From Artemisia argyi (taxonomy: Eukaryota > Streptophyta > Magnoliopsida > Asterales > Asteraceae): a stretch of DNA of 64,000 bases. Of the stretch, positions 37,949 to 50,576 are shown piece by piece. Below the pieces are notes generated by a model that saw only the letters and a list, made by a program, of their open reading frames with translations, had not been told where the DNA came from and searched no databases. Positions within the stretch are counted from its first letter, which is position 1, and every line of letters starts with the position of its first letter. The position numbers and the translations under genes were made by a program. The DNA is taken from positions 11,740,872-11,804,871 of the forward strand of contig CM060709.1 of NCBI GenBank assembly GCA_030686995.1, written 5' to 3'.

Positions 37949-38165
37949 AACCCCTCAATTACGCAAAAACATGTCTTGCTAATGACACAAATGTTGAGAG
38001 AAAAAGTCAGAGAAAATATTCTAGTATGTTGAGCGTATACAAGGCAACAACATCGACAAACGGTATTGTTGGAGTATACTTTGGTTTTTCTCTTGCTTTT
38101 GTTGGCAGCGCCATCTATCGTGGGATCTACTTTGGTGTGTATGATTCAGTGGCGGATCAGGAATT
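37920..38165 (+). pseudogene. ADP/ATP carrier fragment, right arm (plus strand)
   Basis: An unbroken + frame reads LFVQPLNYAKTCLANDTNV, then SVYKATTSTNGIVGVYFGF and YRGIYFGVYDSVAD, matching the same carrier block as the left arm (family: GIAGLYRGFN...YRGLYFGLYDS). Only one repeat segment of the three-repeat carrier is present and it has no start codon of its own, so it is a captured or duplicated fragment. Confidence 0.8.
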
Positions 38166-38887
38166 CGGAAGAGAGTATACATGATTTTGAGTACAGTTGT
38201 TCAAGTCTTTGGGTTGCAGTTTTCGGGTCGGGTTTTTGTGAATTTAGGGTTTGGAGTTGGGGTGTTATCGGGTCGAGTTGTTGGGTTTTGAGTTTTTGAA
38301 AAGTGACCCGCAACCCAACCCAATAAAAAATGGGTTATCGGGTTCGGGTGCTTATCGGGCGCGTTAAGTCGGGTCGGGTGATTCAGGTTGTCAGGTTATA
38401 AGATAAATCCAACTCTACGTAATAAACGGATAGCTTAATTGTATGCATATATTTGATACTATATCAAATCTACTTAATCTATACTACAATATAATGTAGG
38501 GGCATTTACATATATATCCTTGAAAATTTTAAAAATTACACATATATCCTTTTGATGCATTAAAAGCATTATACTTTATGCATAAAAAACTAGTAAAAAG
38601 GATATATATGTAATTTTTGAAATTTTCAAAGATATACATGTAATTCTGCATATAATTGTATCTAACTTCAAGCCTAACTTCTAACCAAAAATTAAGATAA
38701 GGAGCTACAATCATGAGGTGACATGTGTCACTTCTCAACTAACTCCAAGCCTAACTCCTAACCAAAAATTAAAATAAGAAGCTCCAATCATAAGGTGACA
38801 TGTGTCACTTCCCAACTTAAAAAATTCACCTTTATTTTTAAATTAAAATATCTTTTTATCCTTTTTTTATGATCTAATTTCACTATA

Positions 38888-39282
38888 TCTTAACTACTTA
38901 TAAAGGAGATTTGGTCAAACTCAGTCAAGGTGAAAAACTGAACTTTCAATAATACCGAAATTGCCCTTGACTATCTATTACTCCCTTGCCTAAAACCGAA
39001 CCTCACTATCTCATCTCACTAAAAACACACAGCCACATCTCTCTCTCTCTCACTAAAACACATATGCTCTCATCCTCACCACCACAGAAACACCGCCACC
39101 ACCAGACCCCTCCACTACCGTATGCACCTCATCAAACCCAAGTTAACCACCACCCCCACCACGAAATCCCACCACCAACAAAACACAACCACCACGACGC
39201 CACTCCACCACCGAACCTCACCACCGTAGAAACATCACCAAGACCATCCGCTGCCGCCGCCTCCACGAAAGGATATCTTTCA

Positions 39283-39332
<50 letters not shown>

Positions 39333-42300
39333 GATATACGCATTTTATTAGTTGATATATCAATTTTATTTGTAGATCTATAGGTTATTTTTAAAGATCT
39401 ATGTATATTAAATTTGTTGGAATTTTTTTTCGTAACAGCCTCTTTTCACCGTCGTTGTTTCACCGGAAAAAGTTGCCTCCGCCGTCGCTGTTGCCGGAAA
39501 AAAGTTGCTACAGTTGGAAATAAGTGAGTATTTTTATAAAGGTTTATTGGTTGCTTTGGTCATGAAGTTTATTTTGTATTGTTAAATGTTTTGAACGGTT
39601 TGTTTATATATATTTTTTGTAGATCCGGGGTTTCTAAAGTTTTGTCCTCCGCCAGTCGCCGGAAACATTTTTTGCCGCAATCTTTACAGCAGCTTTCGCC
39701 GGAAAATATATACTTCTATTTTTAAGATTGTTGGTAGTATTTGAGAAAATATTATTTAAGGTTTGTATAAATTTATTATATAGCATATATGTAATTATGT
39801 AATATGTTTGTGTGTATAATTTTCTTTGTGTCGTTGATCTATCATTTTATTTTGTGTGTATATATCTTTTTGTGCAGATCTAAAAGTAGTGTTTATTTGT
39901 ATTTTTTGCGTAAATTATTAAAGCTTAAATTTTGTTATAGTGTAAATTAGTTATAAAGTTTATTTTGTAAATCTATAAAAAAATTCGAATTTTTTTGAAA
40001 TAAAATTTTATTTTTTGAAATAAAATTTACAAAAAATTTTGAACTTTTTGAGAGTTGAAATATTTTGTGCTTTTAAACTTTTCAATTTGAAATATATTGA
40101 GATAATTTTGAAAATTAAAACCGAGCCTAACATTGGTTTGGAAAATTTTGAATTGCATTGGGAACAATTTTCCAAAAAAGGTACCCCATATGGCTTTTTC
40201 AGTATTTTGGTTCTCGAGGCTCCTAACTAAAATTTTGAATATTGTGTTGTTTGCTGACATGCTATAACCCAAACTTTTATCAAAATATCCTTGACATGTC
40301 AAAATAAGTAGTATCAAAAGTTAAATAAACCATTCAAAGTTTACGTGTCTAAAACATTGATGAAAGTAGATTAATTGCTATTACCTAAAAAGTCAGATTT
40401 GAATAAATATCATGATGATATTTTTTAAAGCATAATAATTCAATGCACATGCAAATACTGTTGTCTGTCCATACAAACAAACAAGAACAGTACATGACAA
40501 GAAAAAAAACATTGGGTAAAACAGCGGATTAAAAAATGATGCCAACATATATTTTGTAATAGATAGATGGGATTTAATTTAGAAGAATATTTAAATTAAA
40601 AGTTTTTGATTGTATTAATTTATATAACAATACGACGAAAAATAAGATGAAAACATTACCAATCCAAGTTCTATTAAAAAATGATGTCAACATATATTTT
40701 GTAATAGAACAATAACAACACATAACACGGAGTCCGTCTTAATTGCAACATGTTGCTGTACAACCATTAGATTGTTGTTGAACCACAAATAAAGAAAATG
40801 AGAGATTGTTGTTGAACCACAAATAAAGAAAATAAGTTAAATGTTAATATGTTTTAAATGTCGTTATAACGTTTTGTCTAAACAATTGTATGCTCATATA
40901 CAAATACTCCCTCCGTATCAAAATAATATTCCATATTTATTTTTCGTGATATATCTAGATAATGTTCATTTTCATTTTTAAGTAAAAATTTACAATTTAG
41001 TGAAGAAATATTTTATTTGAGCGGCTGAAAATTAAATTGGCCCAACTTTTATTAAACTATGCGATTTTTTTTTTCTCCTGACAATAATTTTGAGACCGAA
41101 GGAGTAATTGTTACCTTTAAATCGAACTCGCTCAAATTGATGCACTTGTAATTTGATGAAACTATATACTGCTACCGCTAGATGCGGGTACTCGGCTAGA
41201 TGCCACTACCGCTATAAGCGGATATTCGGCTAGAAACCGCTGCCGTTAGGGATGGCAAAAGCACCCGAAACTGATGGGGAAAACCGAAACCCGAACCGGT
41301 TGGATCGGGTTCGGGGGCGGGTTCGCGGGTTTGGATACGGGTTCGGGTAGGAAAATATCTCTTTTTTCGATTACGGGTTTTTAGTAATACCCGCCCATTT
41401 ACCCGTATCCGTACCCGTACCCGTACCCGTTTACCCGAATTTTATACCCATTTATTGCCTCTTTATTCTTCACATTTTAATAATAGCCTAGGTAATTACA
41501 AACAAATTAATACCCACTTACCCACGCCGGACTCTTCACTTCCCACACACATTAATTCTTTATCTTCAAACTTTACAAATACTTATGGGTAATTCTAGAT
41601 TTGGCCGCTTCAATTTAACACAGGTAATTAATTAATGAAGGAGATACAAAGGTAATTAATTACATTTTTATATACAGTAAGGGGGTTGGCAACCTTGCCT
41701 CACTTTGCCTCCTCTTTTAAAGAAAACAACCAATCATGGTTGTCCAACTAATATTTTGCCTAATCTTGCCTAAACACTCTTTTTTTGTGGCAATCTTGGC
41801 TAAGTTTTTGCCTAATCAAGCATTAAATGGGACAACAATTGTTAGCATTTCACTCATTTCAGTCCATTCAAAATGATCAAACACAGTCCAGTCCAAACAA
41901 AATGATATCAGCCTAACGTTATTAGCATGAAAATAAAGCCCAAGCGAAGATAGATAACCACAAGCCCAATATGGGTAAGAAGATGATATAACCAGATACT
42001 TGTCACTTTGACCGCTGGCAATGGGAATTGCCGATCGGCACCTCTTGCGGAACCCATTCTACCGCTGGGTTGCCACTACCCTAACATACATATATACATT
42101 AACATATATAGAGAAACTTGTTCAAAAGATTTTGAAGCATATGATCAAACAGTTGAATATGACACCGACGATAGTGATGAGGTAAATATATATTATGTTC
42201 ACAATTCGCCATTTTCAATTTGCAGGTAAATATATGTTATTATTAGTTTGATTGGTGTTTTTTTTTATAATATATTGTAGGATACCCGTCGTTGCAACGC

Positions 42301-42683
42301 GGGCGAACCAATCATTCAAACTATAAAAGTACTATGATTAAGATATGATTAAACAATATATTACAACTTTTTTTTATTATTGTTTTAGTTTATTTTGATA
42401 TTTTCATGTTCATGTTAAACATTACACGAAACACTTATCACAATATCGCAACTATAAATGTTTTTATATGTTGTTTGATAGATGTTAAGAATTTTTCTTA
42501 GACTTTAGTTATCGTGTAGTACAACCGTTTGCAATTATGATATGTTCACGTTCTATTTTGAACGCTACACAAAACACTCACCACAATATCACAAATCGTT
42601 AATTATGTGCCGCTAGGAACAATATCACAAATCGTTAATTATCTGCCGCTAGGAACCGTTGCTATGCGCGGGTATTCGTCTAG
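38888..42683 (+). mobile_element. Helitron candidate, ~3.8 kb
   Basis: The proposed 5' end tcttaactacttataaagg at 38888 follows an A and resembles the 5' start at 50577 (tctatactacctataatg.., then tggtcaaa). The 3' end is ccgttgctatgcgcgggtat, then tcgtCTAG (42680-42683), then T. Inside are a Stowaway MITE, a Pro/His-rich stretch (39064-39270), a 46-bp poly(T) and hairpin-like 3'-end look-alikes at 41165-41225. Pairing of these two ends is an inference. Confidence 0.45.
40917..41104. mobile_element. Stowaway MITE
   Basis: The left end ctccctccgtatcaaaataat and right end attttgagaccgaaggag are the classic Stowaway inverted termini, flanked by TA on both sides (40915-40916, 41105-41106). Length 188 bp, no ORF. 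Confidence 0.85.
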
Positions 42684-43085
42684 TTTTCTAAGATTTTGTG
42701 CTTTTTAATTCAACATCTATTTTGATATATATATTTTTTAAGTTTTTAGTTTTTAGATTTTTAGTGGGTTTATTTTATTTTGATTCAAATTTTTACAACT
42801 TTAACATTTATTTCAATTAATACAATATTGATTAGTCAAAATCATATACTTTTAGGGGGAAGTGTTTGACGGGTAAGATAATGCGATTTGCGAGGGTCTT
42901 TTTATATGCGGTAATAATGATGTTACGGAAAAGCTAGAGAAACTAAGCAAACACATACAAGTATACAACTAACGCATATACATTCGGAGTGTTGTAAAAC
43001 AAATTCACTAAGCAGGTAGGGTTTTTCGGGGGATATATAGTTAGGCTAGCAATTCATTTACGGTTTTTATAATATAACTATATTT

Positions 43086-43117
43086 ATCGCCGCAGCTCTG
43101 CGCGGGTATCCAACTAG
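43086..43117 (+). mobile_element. Helitron 3' end (hairpin plus CTAG)
   Basis: Reads cgccgcagctctgcgcggg, then tatccaaCTAG (43114-43117), followed by T. It forms a GC stem ending a few bases before CTAG. The matching 5' end was not identified; it would lie between 42684 and 43080. Confidence 0.5.
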
Positions 43118-43655
43118 TTAGGTATAAAGTGTCACGAGAATGTCAAAACATTGGCAGTTATGAACTGTTTCAAAGTTAGGAATGGAGCAATATTTCTTAC
43201 TTGTTGCACTGTGCAATAACTTGTTAAAATGAAATATGGGACCAGTGCACCACAGCAAAAATATGTTTGCCTCATAAAATGTATTAACAACACTTTTTTA
43301 GCTCATATTTAGAGCATTATGGATCGAAACAGAGACTGTCTAAGAAAATATTTTATTTGGATCATTAATAGTGAATGACGAAAAGTCTAAAGAAGTAGTT
43401 AAAAAGATGTTGATCGAGATGTTCGCGTATTTCACCCATCTATTTTAAACACACATGCATGCATGCATGCATGCATGCCATCTGTTTTGTTGTGATAATA
43501 TACACTGAAACATTTCATCCTTAGTTTTATTCTAGGAATCTTGTTTACGTCTACATGCGATCGATTGGAGTGTTCATGGAAATAAAGAGCCTGCGGGCTA
43601 TTCGCAGGTACAAGTTTTGCCACACCAAAACACAAATATTCAAATGCACAAAAGG

Positions 43656-43695
<40 letters not shown>

Positions 43696-43969
43696 TTGAA
43701 ACTCGGTCATTTGGCCGACCATCTTGGGCGTTTATTCGTTCGACGACCGATGATCAAGACCGACCCACAGTGGGGCGACCAATCAAGACCGATCAATCGA
43801 TCTCAAGATGACCGACCCACTATGTTCGGCCTAAAAAAAGTAGAATTGCAAGAGAGTAAGAACTAACAAATCAACATTCTTAAACTGTAATTAAATACTA
43901 TGGACTAGCCGTTGAACCAAAGTATAAAAACTAAATGGTGTAATGATACATATATGCAAGAAGCACACT
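43118..43969. other. Intergenic, no gene
   Basis: Contains an atgc repeat (43452-43479), a 35-bp poly(T) (43658-43692) and a stretch rich in gaccgacc words (43720-43830). No supported gene. Confidence 0.5.
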
Positions 43970-44726
43970 TCATATCTTAGTTCATCTCATTCACTATGAG
44001 TTGTAAAGGTGTTAGCTTTTATAGTCATTTCTAAATTTATATATTTTGCATAATGCATAAAATTCATTCAATTTTTAAATGGGAGGACGGCCCAACAGCA
44101 CATAATGAGATAGATCATCTATGCACTTACTGTGAGTATGTTCAAGCCCAAATTATAGAAGAAGTCTTTTAGCCCAAATCAGCTATTACCCTTGCTAAAT
44201 ATTCTTTCATTCTCCTGATTGCACAACAAATATTCCCTCAACCATACAAGTAATGCAACAAATTTGGTATTATGGTATCATCTATTCAACAAATTTGGTT
44301 CAAACGGTATATGTCATTTGGTACAGTAGTAACAAAAAAAAAAAAAAAAAATGCAAACACGATTTCCTGCATTGCGCTATATTACGTTGCTTCTGCCTGT
44401 TTCGAGTGTGTGCTAAACATCGCCTATTAATTCGAGTTTAGTTTTCACTAAGCTGAAGGAGAAAACTGAAGACGCAATAAGCAGAGATGATGTCAAAGCA
44501 ATTGTTTTAATAGGTAAGCTGTTGAATTAACATTTACTTTTTAGTTTTTACCACATTTCATGGTTATCTTGTGAGGTTATTAGATGTAAACGTTAATGAC
44601 TACCAACTGTTGGGATGAGATTACTTAGTAAGCTTAAATGTTTTCTTCTTAACCATGCAATATTCATGAATATTTGTTCGTTTATACTCCTAATGACAAT
44701 TTTTATTTTAAGCATTTTATTTAATA
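43970..44726 (+). pseudogene. AIM1-like copy D: intron 1 end, exon 2 and start of intron 2
   Basis: Exon 2 (44442-44513) reads FTKLKEKTEDAISRDDVKAI then V-L-I with the normal donor ataggtaagc. The surrounding sequence is collinear with copies A and C from about 43970 to 44726, then similarity stops. No other exons follow within the window before unrelated sequence. This copy confirms that the 4 extra bases at the exon 2 donor of copy A are a change specific to A. Confidence 0.75.
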
Positions 44727-46017
44727 GGTTGAATTAACATTACTAAGTACTAACAACAAGTGGTCAAAAAAAATGTAGTTTTTATTTATTAAAAATTTTA
44801 ACGGCAAATTATAACTTGTTATCGATTAAAGTTGCTAGTGATAATAAGCTGGATTGTTGATATACAAATATCCATATGTGATGATTTCAACATCTAAAAA
44901 GTTTAAGTTAGAATACAATGGTCCCCATTTCCTAACTTTTCTGAAAATCATGTTACCTTTCTAGAAACAGATCATTATATTGATGTGTGAATGTGTCTAT
45001 CGAACGTATCTTGGTTGGAGGACAAATTCAACTTGTTTTGCTAAATTATTTTGATCTAAATATATAATTGGCATGATTTATGTAATTATGTTAATTGAAG
45101 AGTTTGAAACCTTTTGAAAGTATGTAGATAAACATGCATGCACGTATATTCTAGACTTGTTGATGTCATGACTGATTATGATCGAGGACAAAGTAGCCGA
45201 AGCTTTGACCGTTTGGACCATATCTTAAACTTGATTTCGAAACACAGACACCTAGTAGAGTATAAAGTATCAAAAGTAAAGCAAATGCCCCCAATTTAAT
45301 TTATTGTACGTCATTGGTAACACATATAGCAAAATTTCATATGTGTCTCTGGACATATATAGCAAAATAATCACATATTCACAAACATTATATTGAAACT
45401 AAAGTTTTGAAGTCCTAGCTAGCAAAATAATCACGCGGAGTCAAATTATAAACTTTTGTAAGCATCAAGAGTTCAGCATATCTCATCGTTAGTCAAATTA
45501 TCTACGACTATGCATCTAGAATATGCAAAACGGCCAAAACCACAAACATGTGCGCCTTATCAGCTTATCTTATTGGGTAATTGAGATAAGAAATGAGGTT
45601 AGAACTCTTAGCTGGGGTCATCATTTAGTTTAACATTGTCGATTTGTGGTCCAAGTTTATGTTTAGATTGTTTGAGGAAATTGTCAAAAAGATAAGAACA
45701 ATGTTGCATCAAACTTTTTGTCTAAAGTATTGAAATCGTTTTAGAAAGACGGTGAACTGCTAGTTATATATCTACTAATTAAATCTACCAAGCAATTTCC
45801 AAGTGATTTATATATTATTAATCATGGTGTCTAGATTATAGATGATTAGTCAGTTGTATAAATTTGTGTTACTATACTCGTATTCTTGGCTTAAAGCTAC
45901 TTTGCGACTAAGGCACAAAGAACGGGGGCACCATAATCCACAGTCCACATGCAAGATCATATCGACAACCTTGGGTCAACCCAGCACAGATCCGTTCTGA
46001 CTTATTCATTACTCAAC
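44727..46017. other. Intergenic, no gene
   Basis: AT-rich single-copy-looking sequence. No sustained coding frame, RNA gene or repeat could be supported. Confidence 0.45.
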
Positions 46018-46020
46018 TTA

Positions 46021-46208
46021 GGGGTGTTTCTTTTTTGCTTGTATAATCATAATCACTATTTACTATTTGGTCCCACTTGGGCCCACTAAATTTCCCTTGT
46101 ATCATCTTAGTCTGTAGAGAGTGAAAACTTAACCCCTCCCCATTAAGTGGCTAAAAGGGAAGGAGGACCCACATAGACCTTAGCTAAGGAAAAAAAATAA
46201 ACACCCTC
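46021..46208. mobile_element. Tourist-like MITE (ggggtgtttct family)
   Basis: The left end ggggtgtttcttttttg and right end aaaaaaaataaacaccctc are inverted, flanked by TTA on both sides (46018-46020, 46209-46211), the Harbinger/Tourist target. 188 bp. Related to 51607-51813. Confidence 0.75.
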
Positions 46209-46232
46209 TTAAAACCAACCAGCCAAATCGTC

Positions 46233-46263
<31 letters not shown>

Positions 46264-46429
46264 CTACAATTTATTGTAGCTAATTGGCTATAATTTTAAA
46301 GTATAAAATGTGGGTCTCTGATTTTTTTTGTAGGTCCTGATTCTTTTCTGTAGGTTCCTGATTAATTGATAATGTAATTTTTGTGAAGGATTGTAACCAA
46401 TTGGCTACAAAAATTGTAGCCAATATATC

Positions 46430-46497
<68 letters not shown>
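46233..46497. mobile_element. MITE in a (TA)n tract (copy 2 of the 14405 family)
   Basis: (TA)n at 46233-46260, then the element 46261-about 46425 with inverted ends tagctacaatttattgtagc and gctacaaaaattgtagcc, then (TA)n at 46433-46497. The internal motif gtgggtctctgatt...aggtcctga is shared with 14405-14535. Confidence 0.7.
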
Positions 46498-46500
<3 letters not shown>

Positions 46501-46919
46501 AAGCTTTATTTTCAGAACCCTGTTAAGTGCGGGAACTGCGAGAACTTCAATTTTGCATTAGAAAACATGCATGTTCACATAAAACATGTATGTTTTCTTA
46601 CATACACCTTAATACACATGCCTGCGTATTAGGGTGTATGTAAAAAAAACATACATGTTTTATATGAACATGCATGTTTTCTAATGCAAAATTGGAGTTC
46701 TCGCAGTTCCCGCACTTAACAGGGTTCTAAAAATAAAATCATTTTGCATTGATTTGTTGCACTTAACAGGTTTTTATATGAACATGTATGTTATGCATTT
46801 ATGTGTATTAAGATGTATGTAAGAAAACATACATGTTTTATATGAACATGCATGTTTTCTAATGCAAAATTAGAGTTCTCGCAGTTCCCGCACTTAACAG
46901 GGTTCTGAAAATAAAGATA

Positions 46920-46920
<1 letters not shown>
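46498..46920. mobile_element. Palindromic MITE in a (TA)n tract, with an extra arm
   Basis: Left arm (gggaagctttattttcagaa, then ccctgttaagtgcgggaactgcgag) is mirrored at 46690-46738, and a second mirrored arm follows at 46840-46920. One left arm thus faces two right arms. The arms include repeated acatgcatgtt words. (TA)n tracts flank both sides (to 46497 and from 46923). No ORF. Confidence 0.75.
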
Positions 46921-47008
<88 letters not shown>

Positions 47009-47012
<4 letters not shown>

Positions 47013-47215
47013 CCCTTTCTTGCGAAAACCACTTTATCTGCGGGAACTGCGAAAACCACCCTTTTACAACTAATAATACACAATGTACATCATTTATTGC
47101 TCCATAGCATTTTGTTATTTTTTTTAATTCAAAAGGGTATAATAGTAAAAGACATTTTCATATTATTTTTTATTTTTTATATAATTCCCGTTTTTTGTGG
47201 CTCTTAAAATTCGGA

Positions 47216-47248
<33 letters not shown>

Positions 47249-49196
47249 GTTATCATGTTTTCAAATAGTTATGGTGCATACATGTTTTCGGTGCATGCAT
47301 GTTATTTATTTATTTATTCAAATAGGCAAAGGTGCATACATGTTTTTTTCCCAAAAAGACAAGGTACATAAATTTTTTCAATTAGTCAAAGTGCACACAT
47401 GTTTTTTCCCCTTTCTAGGTGCATATACATTTTTTAATATAATAAAATTTATAACAAACCAAGCACATAAATATTATATACAAAGTTCGATATCGATTGA
47501 AATACAATTAAAATACAAAATTTTAAAGCATAAATAAATGAATCTAATTGATCTATACATGTGAGCACTACTAATATTCAACACAAATGAACATATGCGC
47601 ACGAGTAGCCATCAACATTTTTTCAAAAATCAGGCATATATGCATACTTGTAGCCGTGAACATTCTTGTAATTATACCTGATACAAAGAAAAGTACAAAA
47701 ATTAGCAACAATAATATTATTAAAAAGTATACATGTTCATGAGTACATGTATGTTTTAGGAAACATACTTGTTTAGCAAACACGAAGTCATTGAAAAAAT
47801 AATAATTACACTAACTAAATAAAAAAATATACATGTTTTTAAAACGTACATGTTTTTAAAACGTACATGTTTTTAAAACATACATGTTTTAAGCATTCCG
47901 TTTATAAGCAATTATTTTTTAAAACATACATGTTTTGAACATGTATGCATCCATTTATTTTGAACATGTTTTGAACATATATGTGCATACTCATTGAACG
48001 TATAATAGCCATCAACACCTATGTGAACTAAATTAGATCTTTATGATCATCAGTGAACAAAATTTCATATACAAAGATAATACAAAATATGATATTTATT
48101 TCCTATTTAAAAAAGAAAAGGAAAAAAACAACAACAACAGGTTTTTGAAATAATTAATCATATCAATTTGATTCTTTAAACCACAATCGTAGTCATATCC
48201 AACGCAGTAATTATTTTCTAAAGATGTAGAAGTGGAGTAAAAAATAATACATGACCTTTTTCCATCGTTAACATATATACATACAATAAAAAAAAGCTGT
48301 ATACCTTCTTGCTACAAATGGGTAATTCTTGAGGTATCCTTCAGGTGGGTGTCTTTGTAAGCATTTAACAATGGAAGTCATTTACGAATAACATCTGTGT
48401 CTTCACTAAACTTTCATAACATCTTCCCCATCTATGATCTTTGCATACCTATCATGATTATTGGAACTCATATAATGTTTCAAAAATATGATGTGATTTA
48501 AAACAGATCAAAAACACGATTAAGGGGAAAAAAACGTGAAACATACACAATCGAATTAAACTATAAAACCCACCTTCGATCATCATGACGAATCCAACTT
48601 TCATAGATTTTTTTACTTTTTTATTCTTCAAATCAGTCCCTAACCCATAGATTTAGAAACAAAACCCAAAAAAAATCACCGGGGGGTTGGGATTGGAGGT
48701 CGGGGAGACGAGGGGAGATGATGCCGCCGCCATTAGTGGTGGATCTGATCAGATCTAATTAGGGGTTAGATCGGCGGCTAGGGTTCTTGAGAAACAAAAC
48801 AAAAACAAACTTGCCTTTGCTGCCTTCACCTAAACGAAACAAACATTGAATGATAGATTGCAGATCGATATTTTTTTTTATCAAAAAGAGATGATAGATT
48901 TTAATTGGCGGCTAGGGTTCTTTGGGAAAAAGAGAGATGAATAGTTAAAGAGAGAGAGAAAGATCTGAATATAATAAAAGTGTGGAAACAGTTTTTGGTA
49001 AATACGGAATAATCCTTTTTTTATGGAAAATTAAATTCCCATTTTGCCCCTCATTTAATTTTATCTATCAAATTAAGTTACATATATTTTCAAAACTGCC
49101 ATTATGCATTGACATTATGTACCTTATGTATTATTAGGAGTAAAAAATGTGGTTTTCGCAGTTCTTGCATTTAAAATGGTTCTTATTTGAAAGTTA

Positions 49197-49198
<2 letters not shown>
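47009..49198. mobile_element. TIR element, 2.2 kb, flanked by (TA)n on both sides
   Basis: Left end gggtccctttcttgcgaaaa, then ccactttatctgcgggaactgcgaaaacc; right end ggttttcgcagttcttgcat, then ttaaaatggttc, in inverse orientation. Inversely repeated words (taataatacacaatgtac / gtaccttatgtattatta) continue inward, giving an inverted repeat of about 80-90 bp. (TA)n tracts lie at 46923-47008 and 49199-49239. Many acatgtttt words fill 47270-47990. A short exon-like minus frame at 48300-48380 (VKCLQRHPPEGYLKNYPF) is unidentified. Confidence 0.65.
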
Positions 49199-49239
<41 letters not shown>

Positions 49240-49241
<2 letters not shown>

Positions 49242-49416
49242 CAAATAGAAAGAATAATTAAAATAAAAATGATAAAAAGTAATCACAACAACATATTTCA
49301 GATACACCTATAAAAGTGGATGCATCTTCCTTCAAATTTTCCCTATTTTTTGAAATGTGTGGCTAAAATTACTTCTTACATTTCTTATTCTAATTATTCT
49401 TCTTACTTGATCCCTT

Positions 49417-49502
<86 letters not shown>

Positions 49503-50576
49503 AAAAAGAGTATATACACGTACGTAAATTGCTAGCAACACGTACGTATGAGTGCCATGACACGAGGGACCATAAAGACAAGGAACCTAAGCTTTGACAT
49601 GTCATGTTTGGTTATGAAACAAGAAAACGAACTAATTTAGACATAACGAATAATGCATGTGAATTCAAATTAACTGTTTGACCAAAACCTAAAAAAACAA
49701 AACACGAAAGGGATGCATGTCAATATGGGACCTTATATAATTAATATTGGATATGATAGAGCATCGAACTTATGTTTGATACCAGCAAGAACAAAAATGA
49801 TGCTAATATGCGATGAATCGATAAATGTATGTTATAAAAAAATTAGCAGCTTAACATATATAAAATCAATCAGTAGCCGATCCAGAAACAAAAAACTATA
49901 GAATAAATTATACATTTTACCTGTTGAGTATTTAGAGTGTCGACTATCTAGAAAGATAGCAACCTAGTTAGTTATAGTTTAGATTTGGTGGATGACACGT
50001 TGATTATGTCAATGAAAATGATACTATAAAGTAACTATCAATTGCAATCAAGTTAAATGGTCAAGATTTCTAAATAGATTATTGGGTTGAATTGAGTTCA
50101 ACAAATTAAATATAGTTAAAGTTTGTCGGTTTACTTCGTAATGCCAGTATTTTGTCAATGTAACATGTTGGTATCCTTTGCGTGTTGGACTGTTTGTTTG
50201 ACTTGCATTAGATGTTTTTGTGTTTGGGAGTTGAACATGTTACATGTTCAAAAAAAACAAGTTGGACATGGTACATTCAAATATTGATACATATCTAAGA
50301 TGATTAAATTTCATGTTACTGATAGACGAAAAAGAAATTTAAAAAAATAATAATAAATAAATAAATAAAATAAGGGTAAAAGTACAGTAATATTTCATGT
50401 GAACAGAATGTCAAATACTGTTGAGCACATGAATCACATTACATTACAATATTTGGCTGAAAAAGACAAATTAATCTTTTGTTGCACGAGGCCTCTTTTT
50501 ATCCTTCTTTTGTCAGTAATCATTTACTACTACATGCATGGTAATAATTTGAAATATGTTTTATTGACTTTGTGTA
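49240..50576. other. Intergenic with (TA)n tract at 49419-49500
   Basis: A pure ta tract of about 82 bp lies between ccttcc and ggaaaaag. The rest is AT-rich with no supported gene or repeat. Confidence 0.5.

Larger units (their letters stand above)
37690..38190. repeat. Inverted duplication of an ADP/ATP carrier fragment (hairpin)
   Basis: Arms of about 240 bp (37690-37929 and 37950-38190) are inverse copies separated by about 20 bp (agagcaaattctttttgttc). Both carry the same stretch of a mitochondrial ADP/ATP carrier. A transcript through the site would fold into a long, imperfect hairpin. No terminal repeats typical of a transposon were found at the arm ends. Confidence 0.85.

Noticed and set aside
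38986..39333. 115-residue Pro/His-rich protein running into poly-F
   Set aside because: It reads through a Pro/His low-complexity stretch into a poly(T) tract, with no domain or splice support. It may be part of Helitron cargo.
47247..47783. Small frames at 47247-47537 and 47571-47783
   Set aside because: They follow the acatgtttt word repeats of the TIR element and show no domain.
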